Below, piece after piece: positions 1 to 6,714 of a stretch of 16,319 nt of DNA. Under the pieces are notes generated by a model. That model had not been told where the DNA came from. It searched no databases and worked only from the letters and a program-made list of their open reading frames with translations. Made by a program: the position numbers and the translations under genes. The stretch spans positions 1-16,319 of the forward strand of contig CALBZE010000062.1 in NCBI GenBank assembly GCA_937889645.1, given 5' to 3'. How positions within the stretch are numbered: position 1 is the first letter of the stretch; each line of letters starts with the position of its first letter. The stretch is from an uncultured bacterium. Lineage in GTDB: Bacteria; Gemmatimonadota; Gemmatimonadetes; Longimicrobiales; RSA9.

Positions 1-881
1 GTGATCCGCGTCGGCGCGCCCTCGGCCCGCTGTCGGAGCGTCCGCCGAATGCGCTCCGAACCCTCGCTCGGGATCGACGCCGCGGCCCGCGCGAGCCTCT
101 GCAGGGGCCCGCCGGTCTCGCCAATGTCCATGAGCGTCTGGCCCGGGGCGAGACTCCGCACGGCCGCCACCGGATCTTCGATTCCTTCACGCTCGAGGGC
201 CCGAATCAGCCGACTCTGCGCGCGCCCTCGCGCACCGCGAAGCGCGCCGGCGCCCTGCACCAGGCCGCCCGTCGCGGCACCGAGTGCGGCGCCGCCGGCC
301 GCGCCCAGAACGCGCTCGCCGACGCCTCCCTCGGCGGCGCCGGCGCCAGCCACCGCGCCCTCGACGGCACCCCGCCCGATCGGAGCGGCCACGGCACGTC
401 GGAGGAGCGAACGTGCGGCAGCCGCGCCGCCGCTCCGGAGCGCGCCGGCGCCCCCGAGGGCGAGACCGCCGCCCGCCTCGAGCGCGAGACTCGCGACCGG
501 ATGCTCTTCCCGGAACCTCTCAATGTCGGCGCGGGCCGCTTCCACGCCCGCGCGGTACGCTTCCGCCGGCGACTGGCCACCCGGGAGCAGCGCGGCGGCG
601 CCGCGGGCCAACGCCTCGAGCTCGTCGGAGAAGCCAAGCGTCGCGCCCTGCGCGGCCGTGCGCAGCGCACCAGAGAGCCCCGCGCCCTCGCGTGCAGCAT
701 CGGCTGCACCCTCGGCTGCCACCTCCATAGTGGCGGAAGGCTGCACACCGGTCTCCTCGATCACGCGCCGCGTGGCCTCCTCGGGCGACATGCCGGCGGC
801 CACGTACTGGTCCCAGAGATCCGCCGCGCGTCTCCGGGCGTCGGGCAGGGGCACGGTGGCCTGCTGTGGACTCGGGGTCAT
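1..881 (-). CDS. Gly/Ala-rich ejection-type protein, 3' end outside the window
   Basis: The minus-strand frame from ATG 881 is open for 293 codons to the left edge, so the C-terminus is missing. GAGGAG precedes the ATG by three bases, 11 bases after the previous stop. Residues 12-45 are helical (ARRRAADLWDQYVAAGMSPE). Residues 70-130 hold a pattern widespread in large phage ejection and transfer proteins: TAAQGATLGFSDELEAL, then a Tyr-containing helix, then FREEHPVASLALEAGGG. Residues 133-213 are Gly/Ala-rich and hydrophobic (SGGAAAARSLL; GAVEGAVAGAGAAEGG; AAGGAALGAATGGLVQGAG), which fits membrane insertion. Residues 225-293 return to Arg-rich helix. A lytic or peptidoglycan domain could lie beyond the edge. 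Confidence 0.8.
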   Translation of the reverse strand, partial: MTPSPQQATVPLPDARRRAADLWDQYVAAGMSPEEATRRVIEETGVQPSATMEVAAEGAADAAREGAGLSGALRTAAQGATLGFSDELEALARGAAALLPGGQSPAEAYRAGVEAARADIERFREEHPVASLALEAGGGLALGGAGALRSGGAAAARSLLRRAVAAPIGRGAVEGAVAGAGAAEGGVGERVLGAAGGAALGAATGGLVQGAGALRGARGRAQSRLIRALEREGIEDPVAAVRSLAPGQTLMDIGETGGPLQRLARAAASIPSEGSERIRRTLRQRAEGAPTRI

Positions 882-884
882 CGT

Positions 885-890
885 CTCCTC
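885..890 (-). promoter_or_regulatory. Shine-Dalgarno for ATG 881
   Basis: GAGGAG lies three bases before ATG 881 and supports the start of the edge-truncated gene. Confidence 0.7.
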
Positions 891-892
891 GA

Positions 893-2035
893 TCAGCGGA
901 ACGGGTTGGTCGGCGCCGGCGGCACCTCGACGCCATCGTCGATACCGGCCGCCTGCTGAATCGCCTCGAGCGTGGCTCTCAGCGCTTGCAGCTTGCGCCG
1001 GATCACCTCCGGGCGGTCGCCCGGCTGCGGAATGAATTGCCTCTTGTAGCTCTCGATCTCCTGCTGTGTGATCGCCGCGCCGGACTCCACCCGCAGGATT
1101 GCGGATGCGATGGCCTCGGCCGCCCGGTCGTACGCCTGTACGTCTCCGGACTGGAAGAACCGGCCAGGCGTGATGTGGCCGAGGAACGATTCGACCGGCA
1201 CGCGTCCGCCGCCCTCCGCGAACGTTCCGGTCGTGGGATCGTAGCCGAGGAACCGCTCGATCTGTTCGAGCGCGGGAGCGGCGCGCGCATAGGCAACGCG
1301 CAGCCTCGCCTGCGTCTCTGTGATCCGCCCCGGACCGGCGGCCTCGGTGGCCCGCGGCGGCACATCGAGGCCGAGCAGCTTCGCCTCACCTGTGACAGGG
1401 TCGACGAGGGCCCATCCCTGATCGGTCTGAATGAGCTCGCCGCGTTGCGGCGTCTCTTGCCGTGGAATCGCGACGCTCGGAGGCACCCCGAGGGCGATCG
1501 CCCGCCGCGAGGCCTCGGGGATGTGCTCGAGCCCGGCGAGCGCTTCGGCCAGCCGCTGCATGCGCTCTTCCTCGAGCTGCCGAGCGGCCGCGCGCGCCCG
1601 CTCTGCCGGCAGCAGATCCCGCCGGCCCCACCGGCCCGGCGCGAACTCCTCGTATCGCGGATCCACCCCCTCCACGGCCATCGGAGCGATCGGCGAGGCC
1701 TGGCTACCGGTCCCGGCGGTCGATGGCTCGATTGGCGGGCGAGGTAGCGCGAACCCATGCCCGGGCACGTAGGCGCCCGCTGCGGGCGGACGCGGGGCCG
1801 CCTGGCGTTCCGCAGGCGGCTCGGGGAGCAAGACCTGCCCGTACACCTCGAATTCCCGGGCCTCCTGCTGCCTCCGCTGAAGGTCCTGCAGAAACTGCCG
1901 CTCTTGGCGCCTCTCCTCATCGAGCTGGCGCTGACGGCGCGCTTCAGCAGCTGCGCGCCATCCCTCTCGCAGCCCCGTGATCGCCGCGGCCAGCGGATCT
2001 TCGGCGGTCGGAATCACTCGCGGACGGTACGGCAT
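893..2035 (-). CDS. Ejection/internal virion-type coiled-coil protein
   Basis: ATG 2035 follows GGAGG overlapping the previous stop (380 aa). Residues 20-65 are a highly charged coiled coil (ARRQRQLDEERRQERQFLQD and on). About 67-118 is a Pro/Ala-rich linker. A helical block with EERMQRLAEAL follows at about 140-180. Residues 297-362 carry a motif frequent in phage ejection proteins: a helix with AIASAILRVESGAAITQQEI, then YKRQFIPQPGD, then an EVIRRKLQALRATLEAI helix. No lytic transglycosylase motif is seen. It is flanked by the glycine-zipper and Gly/Ala-rich genes, so membership of the ejection complex is likely. The exact layer is unknown. Confidence 0.75.
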   Translation of the reverse strand: MPYRPRVIPTAEDPLAAAITGLREGWRAAAEARRQRQLDEERRQERQFLQDLQRRQQEAREFEVYGQVLLPEPPAERQAAPRPPAAGAYVPGHGFALPRPPIEPSTAGTGSQASPIAPMAVEGVDPRYEEFAPGRWGRRDLLPAERARAAARQLEEERMQRLAEALAGLEHIPEASRRAIALGVPPSVAIPRQETPQRGELIQTDQGWALVDPVTGEAKLLGLDVPPRATEAAGPGRITETQARLRVAYARAAPALEQIERFLGYDPTTGTFAEGGGRVPVESFLGHITPGRFFQSGDVQAYDRAAEAIASAILRVESGAAITQQEIESYKRQFIPQPGDRPEVIRRKLQALRATLEAIQQAAGIDDGVEVPPAPTNPFR

Positions 2036-2038
2036 GGC

Positions 2039-2599
2039 TCAGCCTCCGATTCTATCGGCGACCCACGTGCCGATCCGGCCGCCGATGGCCGTACCTGCCG
2101 GCCCAAAGATGGTCCCGAGCGCACTACCGGCCAGCCCGGCGAGAGCTCCCCACCTGCTCGCCCGCCGCTGACGGGCCATTTCGCGTTCCATGAGTTCGCG
2201 ATCCAGGCCGCCGGAGAGCAGGTCCAGGTAGCGGTTCGTGGCGCGCTCGCCGTAACCGCCGATCCCCTGGATATTCTGGAGCTGGAGGCCGGCGGCGGAC
2301 ATTGCGTTCCGCGCGATCTCGCTCGTGAGCTGTTGGGTCGCGCGGTTCCAGACCTCATCCTCGTCCATCTCGCCGTATCCGCCGCGCAGCCGTCCCGCGC
2401 CCACCATCCGCCCCCGGAGCTCCGTGATCGCATCGCGCACCTGCGGGAGAATCTGTCCCCACGCGCCTTCGGCCGCGGTCGTGACCGCTTGGGTCGGGTC
2501 GAACTCGCGCGCCCGGCGGAAATACTCGTCCTCCGCCTCGCGACCGCGGACCTCGGACGCGCTGAGCGCGCTCATGTACCTGTTCCTCAGCGTTGGCAT
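2039..2599 (-). CDS. Ejection/internal virion-type protein with C-terminal glycine zipper
   Basis: The 186-residue protein starts at ATG 2599 after GGAGGCGGAG. Residues 1-145 are helical and charged (FDPTQAVTTAAEGAWGQI; RNAMSAAGLQLQNIQG; NRYLDLLSGGLDRELMERE). This helical plan with a FDP-Q-A and a YLDLLSG motif is common in small podovirus virion proteins. Residues 151-186 form a glycine-zipper hydrophobic segment (GALAGLAGSALGTIFGPAGT and on), typical of proteins that insert into membranes. It heads a cluster of three ejection-type genes. Likely role: packaged in the head and delivered into the host envelope ahead of DNA, like the small injection proteins of P22 or T7 (gp7, gp14). Inferred from features only. 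Confidence 0.7.
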   Translation of the reverse strand: MPTLRNRYMSALSASEVRGREAEDEYFRRAREFDPTQAVTTAAEGAWGQILPQVRDAITELRGRMVGAGRLRGGYGEMDEDEVWNRATQQLTSEIARNAMSAAGLQLQNIQGIGGYGERATNRYLDLLSGGLDRELMEREMARQRRASRWGALAGLAGSALGTIFGPAGTAIGGRIGTWVADRIGG

Positions 2600-2609
2600 C
2601 TCCGCCTCC

Positions 2610-2795
2610 TCACTCGGCGTAGAGAATCAGGATGGCGAGCTCGCCGACCTGGTATGCGCCGACCAGGACGCGTTCCCCGCCCGCGTCCAGGAAGGCCGTG
2701 ACTGCATTCTCCAGGGCCGCCGGGTCATCCGCCTGGATCACCTTCGCCTCGATGTTGCGCAGCTTGATCGGCCGCGCCATGAACTCCGTCGCCAC
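2610..2795 (-). CDS. Small alpha/beta protein, 61 aa
   Basis: GTG 2795 has AGGAGGA five bases upstream, embedded in the end of the preceding gene. An internal ATG (2780) is a weaker alternative, and a longer frame starting at 2948 would overlap the upstream gene by 150 bases. It encodes ARPIKLRNIEAKVIQADDPA, a helix (AALENAVTAFLDAGG), and a strand pair ending QVGELAILILYAE. This looks like a compact ferredoxin-like or sandwich fold. It has no known family that I recognise. It sits at the junction between tail and ejection genes. Confidence 0.75.
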   Translation of the reverse strand: MATEFMARPIKLRNIEAKVIQADDPAALENAVTAFLDAGGERVLVGAYQVGELAILILYAE

Positions 2796-2797
2796 GG

Positions 2798-3274
2798 TTA
2801 TCCTCCTGCGTTGATCGCGCCCCTCGCCCATCCGAGCGGCCGCACATCGATCTCGAACCCACCGACCGCGAGCACCTCGCCGTCCTCGAGAGCTTCGATC
2901 TCCACCCGGGGCGCGAACCATACTCCGCGCAGCGCCTGACGGCTCCACGGCACGTCTGGGTCATCCGGCCGCGACAGGTACACCTTCATCGGCACATCGA
3001 CCGCCCCGCCTCCGTCCGGCGCGCTCAGTTCGTGTGTGACCGCGAGTTCCGTGAGCACGCGGCCATCCAGGATCGGGGTAACCTGCACCCAGCACTTCAT
3101 CGAGTGGCGGATCATCAACCACAGCGGCCCCCAGCTCGCCTCACGACCGAATCCGACCGCGAGCGGGCGTGGCTGGATCCGGCCGACGATCGCGTTGCCG
3201 TCGTCGGTCCGCCCGGTACCGACCCGGAGCAGGCGCCCTCCATCGTCGCCAGACACACTCCAGAGCAGCAGCAT
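2798..3274 (-). CDS. Beta-rich tail-associated protein, 158 aa
   Basis: ATG 3274 has SD GAGGA six bases upstream. The protein is beta-rich with Gly/Asp turns: SVSGDDGGRLLRVGTGRTDD, then SWGPLWLMIRHSMKCWVQVTP, then RGVWFAPRVEIEAL and GGFEIDVRPLGWARG. The last pattern (aromatic-Pro-Arg strand, then G-G-F-x-I-D-x-x-P-L-G) resembles the closing beta domain of some phage nozzle/propeller proteins. It could be a detached module of the upstream nozzle or a separate small tail protein. The internal LLLW start is hydrophobic but too short to be a signal peptide. Function is not established from sequence. Confidence 0.75.
   Translation of the reverse strand: MLLLWSVSGDDGGRLLRVGTGRTDDGNAIVGRIQPRPLAVGFGREASWGPLWLMIRHSMKCWVQVTPILDGRVLTELAVTHELSAPDGGGAVDVPMKVYLSRPDDPDVPWSRQALRGVWFAPRVEIEALEDGEVLAVGGFEIDVRPLGWARGAINAGG
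2801..2807 (-). promoter_or_regulatory. Shine-Dalgarno for GTG 2795
   Basis: AGGAGGA lies five bases before GTG 2795 and decides this start over the longer frame beginning at 2948. Confidence 0.75.
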
Positions 3275-3336
3275 TACGTTTCCTCAGGATCAGGGTCGCC
3301 GCCGCCGGCGCCCGCGAACGCGATCGGCCGGCTCAC
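3274..3336 (-). CDS. Possible 20-codon mini-gene
   Basis: GTG 3336 overlaps the nozzle stop (GTGA), and the TAA at 3276 overlaps the next gene's ATG (TAATG). It encodes MSRPIAFAGAGGG and then an acidic DPDPEET. The frame fills the 58-base gap exactly and both junctions look coupled. Against it, no SD precedes the GTG, and the acidic end partly reflects the next gene's SD (GAGGA). Treat it as a candidate only. Confidence 0.35.
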   Translation of the reverse strand: MSRPIAFAGAGGGDPDPEET

Positions 3337-5366
3337 GGAGGCGACAACGTTACGGTGGAGGGACCGGAGACCTGGCTGAAGTCCGTGACACCGAACGCGG
3401 TCACCGCATGGCGGATCTGGACCTCATACTCCTCGCCGCCGTGGTCGCTGTGCTGCACGACCTCGGGACCCTGCATTGGGTAGGGCAAGGACGAGACCAG
3501 CGCGAATGTGGGATCGCCCTGCGTCACGTTGCGGTCGAGGATCTGGGTCACCCAGTCCTCCGTCGCCGTCTCTGCGTTCTCCCATCTGATCTCGTAGGCG
3601 GCGGCCAGCGCGATCGACGGCTCGAGTTGCGTGATCGTCGGGGCGTCGGGCCCTGCCCAGCGGCTCACCGGTTCACTGTCCGCGCTCCGGTTCTCGCCAT
3701 AGACGTGGCGGACCACGTAGGTGTAGAGCTGCTCGCCCCACTCGTTGTTCGGATCCTCGAGGTCCTCATCGTCGCTCACGTCATCGTAGACGAAGGGGTC
3801 TCCCGACGGCGTGACTGTCGCGATGACGGAGCCGTCGCGCAGGATCTGGACGTCGCGATCCGAGTAGACCGGATGGATGGTGAGCTGGATCCGCTCCTGG
3901 GTCGCGCTCGTGCGTGACCAAACCGCCGACTCGATCGACGGCGCAGCGAGCCCTGTCGTGAACTCGAGCAGCGATTCCTCCGGCCAGTCGTCCGGGTTCG
4001 ACGACTGGTATTCCTCGCGGTAGAACGTCCCGCGCCGCGCACGGATCTGCAGCCGGTACGTCTCACCCGCCGCGAGGCCCGCGAAAGTATGCTGTTGGTC
4101 TTCCTGCGGCTCGACGGGCGCCGATCCCGACAGCGTCCAGCCGGTCCCGCCATTCAACCAGAACTCCAGGATCTCGTCGCCGATCATCTCGACGTTGTCC
4201 CACGCGATGGTCACGTCGCGGAGCACGCCGGCCGCCACGTCCTCGACGACGCGCAGGTTGACCGCGACGCCCGGCTCGTACCCGGGATCCACGTTCACGC
4301 CTGGCTGCGAGAGGATCGCGGCCACGGGCGCCCACGGCAGTTCGTCGTAGCGCCAGCGGCCGGTGCGCAGTGAAAAAGCGTAGACCCGCTTGCCGAAGAC
4401 CCACAGGACCTCTTCCTCGTCCGGGTAGTAGGTCGCGAACCCGTACGCGGTCGCACCCTCGGCCACCAGGTCGGCCGGAGACGGGCCGCGAAGGTCAAGC
4501 GGGAGCGCCAGGTCCTCCGACAGCCCGCCGGTCGTGCGCCGTGGGCCCGTGCGGGACCAGAAGTAGACGGCTCCGTCGATCTCAATGGCGAGCCGCGACG
4601 CGGCGAGGCCGAATTTCGTGTCGGCCGGCCGCGCGCCGAAGGTGCTCCGGTCGCTACCGAAATGCTCCCAGGTCTGGGCAGACGTAAAACACACCAAGGT
4701 CCGTCCGGTCGAAACACAGCGGATCACGGCCTCGCCCCGCTGGCCGATGGGTTCGTAGAACTTCGGATGGAACCGCGTCGGCTCGCCCGGCATCGACATG
4801 CGCACCAGTTCGGGCCGCGCCTCGTCCGCCGTGCCGTATCCCCAGCCTGCGAGGTAGGCGCCGAGGTGTGCCGTCACGCCGCGGAACCGGATCCCGCCCT
4901 CATGCGCCCACTCCGCCTCGAGCGGCTTGAGCGTGCCGGCGATCGGGTCGTAGTAGAAGGTGGGCGCGCGACGGCTGAAGATCTCCTCGTCATGCGCCAT
5001 GAACATGAGCCCCGCGACCTCGGCCATGAACACGCGGGGCGGCTCGTCGGCCGACTCGTGCAGGTCGAACCACTTGCCGATCTGAAGCGGGTTCGTGCCG
5101 TCCGACGCCGCCCGGTAGACATGGACCTCGCGCGTGTCTGCGTCGTAGACGACCAGGATCAGCACGTCCTCGGTGCGGAGCTGCTCGCCCGCGACGACGT
5201 CGCCCGGGAGTTCAGCGACCTGCACAGAACCGCGGCGAACGTGCGCCCAGCCGTCGACCAGGTGGACGTTGCGGACGTCCTCCTGTGCGGTCCGATCCAC
5301 GACCGCCGGGCCGGTGTAGCGGTCCAGGCCACCCCCGAACGGGATCGCGATGCGCTGCCGTGCCAT
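3333..5366 (-). CDS. Tail nozzle-like beta-propeller with three Fn3-like domains
   Basis: The 677-residue protein starts at ATG 5366; GTG 5369 directly before it is an equal alternative. The N-terminus RIAIPFGGGLDRYTGP, then RNVHLVDGWAHVRRG (33-47), is the opening signature of P22 gp10 and T7 gp12-like nozzle proteins: a glycine-rich start, then an N-x-x-L-x-D-G and R-R-G pair. Beta-propeller-type strands run to about 355, including LVCFTSAQTWEHFG and VYFWSRTGPRRTTGG. Three fibronectin-III-like domains follow (about 366-473, 474-573 and 574-678), each starting after a Pro or Ala-Pro and holding Y-x-(L/V)-x-(I/V)-R strands (YRLQIRARR, YTYVVRHVY, YEVQIRHAV). Usual gp10 or gp12 nozzles lack this tail, so the extension is notable. 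It would close the tail and stabilise packaged DNA. Confidence 0.75.
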   Translation of the reverse strand: MARQRIAIPFGGGLDRYTGPAVVDRTAQEDVRNVHLVDGWAHVRRGSVQVAELPGDVVAGEQLRTEDVLILVVYDADTREVHVYRAASDGTNPLQIGKWFDLHESADEPPRVFMAEVAGLMFMAHDEEIFSRRAPTFYYDPIAGTLKPLEAEWAHEGGIRFRGVTAHLGAYLAGWGYGTADEARPELVRMSMPGEPTRFHPKFYEPIGQRGEAVIRCVSTGRTLVCFTSAQTWEHFGSDRSTFGARPADTKFGLAASRLAIEIDGAVYFWSRTGPRRTTGGLSEDLALPLDLRGPSPADLVAEGATAYGFATYYPDEEEVLWVFGKRVYAFSLRTGRWRYDELPWAPVAAILSQPGVNVDPGYEPGVAVNLRVVEDVAAGVLRDVTIAWDNVEMIGDEILEFWLNGGTGWTLSGSAPVEPQEDQQHTFAGLAAGETYRLQIRARRGTFYREEYQSSNPDDWPEESLLEFTTGLAAPSIESAVWSRTSATQERIQLTIHPVYSDRDVQILRDGSVIATVTPSGDPFVYDDVSDDEDLEDPNNEWGEQLYTYVVRHVYGENRSADSEPVSRWAGPDAPTITQLEPSIALAAAYEIRWENAETATEDWVTQILDRNVTQGDPTFALVSSLPYPMQGPEVVQHSDHGGEEYEVQIRHAVTAFGVTDFSQVSGPSTVTLSPP

Positions 5367-5698
5367 CACTCACACTGTTGCCAGCTCGTCGACGGCGCCT
5401 CGCCGCACGGTTGGAACCGGAGCTGGGACCAGAGGTCGACCCCCACGCGGTCCACCAAGATCCCGTGGAACACTGCCCGGATCGTGATCGTGACCTCCAT
5501 CGCCGACTCGCCGTCGGCGTTGAGGCCGCCCACCATCGCGGCTTCGTTGGCATCTGCCTGACGGACGACCAGGACCTCCGCCCCCGGCACGCGGACCGCC
5601 ACCGGCGCCCGGTCACGATACCGGACGACGTGCGGCACCGGGAGCAGCGCATCCAAGAGCCGGCCGTCGACCGGCTGTGTCGTCCAACCGGTAATCAC
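5366..5698 (-). CDS. Small conserved-context protein, 110 aa, function unknown
   Basis: GTG 5698 is the start: AAGGAGG lies four bases upstream, and the GTGA overlaps the preceding stop. The protein alternates strands (VRYRDRAPVAVRVPGAEVLV; SAMEVTITIRAVFHGILVDR) and has no membrane segment. It ends with a Cys, a Gln pair and a final Cys-Glu. Its stop overlaps the next gene's start (TGATG), so it is translated together with the appendage and nozzle genes. A small beta-sandwich adaptor or chaperone for its neighbours is possible. I do not recognise a family. Confidence 0.75.
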   Translation of the reverse strand: MITGWTTQPVDGRLLDALLPVPHVVRYRDRAPVAVRVPGAEVLVVRQADANEAAMVGGLNADGESAMEVTITIRAVFHGILVDRVGVDLWSQLRFQPCGEAPSTSWQQCE

Positions 5699-6714
5699 AG
5701 GTCCTCCTTCCGGGCGTACGTCCAGCGCTCCATGATGATGAGGCGCTGGGTGTCCTGCTTCATGATCTTGGGCGTGACTTTGGATCCGAAGACGGGAGAA
5801 CTGGCGGTGTTCGCATACGATTGAAACAACCCGATCCCGGTCGCAAAGTTGGCCGCCGAGGGGTTCCACCGGGCCTCGCGCTCCCGGTAATACGTACCCG
5901 GCGTGTACGACTGGACCTCATGAGACGATGCGTTTGCGGCCGCGCCCGAAGGAGCACCGCCCCGGCCCGGCAGAGTGCCCGTTTCATAGGCTGCCACGGC
6001 CCCGGTCCCCACGACCCCCAAATTATTCAAACCACCAGCGCCAGACTCCGCACCCCAGCGCGAGGGAGTGGTGACCTGCAGGGGCCGATTGACCACCTCG
6101 GTCGGCACGCCGTTCACTTCGATCTCTTGCACCAAGTCGTCCCATGGCGGGTAGACGCGATATTCGTACCTTACCCGCAGTTGATCCTCGTTCGTTTTTG
6201 TGATGGCCGTCGGGTTGCCCAACTCGTCGCGGAAAAGCTGGCGGTTCCACATTGTACCGCCTTGCGCCGCGGAAAAGAACCCGAGCTCGGCGAGATTGCC
6301 GTTCGCCTGGTTCTCGGTAAAAACCCGCGTCCGGATGCGGCGCCAGTATTCCACCAGGTCGCCCGATCCGACCATCGCGTCCGAATCAGCAAACCCACCG
6401 GTGGAGTTGGTGCGCGCGATTTCGGCGTTAAGGGTGGTGTCCGTGTAGCTCGGCTCCGACGAACCCGTCCCAACCGCGAGATAGTTGATGAGGTCGCTAA
6501 TCCCCGTCCCGGCTGCCAGCGCATCAAGGCCGGCGTTCGTGATCAGATTGCGGAAGTGTAGCCGCCGCTTGACGAGCCCGGTGCGTGCATGGATCAACTC
6601 GACGGTGAAGTAGCCCTCCACCGCGACGGCATGGCGGACGGCGCCGACCTCGACGTAGCGGCGCAGATTCAGCATGGGCGCCTCGGGCACCCAGATCCTT
6701 CGTCTCTCCCTCAT
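5695..6714 (-). CDS. Tail-fibre/appendage-like structural protein
   Basis: The ATGA overlap supports ATG 6714 (339 aa). A GTG near 6690 and an ATG at 6675 are alternatives, because GAAGGA lies just upstream of the GTG. Residues 50-95 carry a pattern widespread in phage appendage and minor virion proteins: FRNLITNAGLDALAAG, then INYLAVGTGSSEPSYTDTTL, then EIARTNS. It is followed by beta strands and Gly/Ser/Asn-rich stretches, and has no enzyme motif. Base use looks less G+C-extreme than its neighbours, with A- and T-rich runs near 6020 and 6190. This would fit a host-contact gene exchanged between phages. The appendage role is inferred. Confidence 0.7.
   Translation of the reverse strand: MRERRRIWVPEAPMLNLRRYVEVGAVRHAVAVEGYFTVELIHARTGLVKRRLHFRNLITNAGLDALAAGTGISDLINYLAVGTGSSEPSYTDTTLNAEIARTNSTGGFADSDAMVGSGDLVEYWRRIRTRVFTENQANGNLAELGFFSAAQGGTMWNRQLFRDELGNPTAITKTNEDQLRVRYEYRVYPPWDDLVQEIEVNGVPTEVVNRPLQVTTPSRWGAESGAGGLNNLGVVGTGAVAAYETGTLPGRGGAPSGAAANASSHEVQSYTPGTYYREREARWNPSAANFATGIGLFQSYANTASSPVFGSKVTPKIMKQDTQRLIIMERWTYARKEDL
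5703..5709 (-). promoter_or_regulatory. Strong Shine-Dalgarno for GTG 5698
   Basis: AAGGAGG, four bases before GTG 5698, fixes the start of the 110-residue gene. Longer in-frame alternatives upstream would lie inside the appendage gene. Confidence 0.8.

Noticed and set aside
206..936. Two minus-strand frames (206-748 and 520-936) in the left region
   Set aside because: Both are in frames other than the one starting at 881, have Arg-rich random-looking products and lack SD sites.
1..1035. 344-codon plus-strand open frame at the left edge
   Set aside because: It is Ala/Pro/Arg/Ser-rich low-complexity translation. The minus-strand reading of the same bases gives an SD-led protein with a recognisable phage ejection-type pattern that continues the operon.
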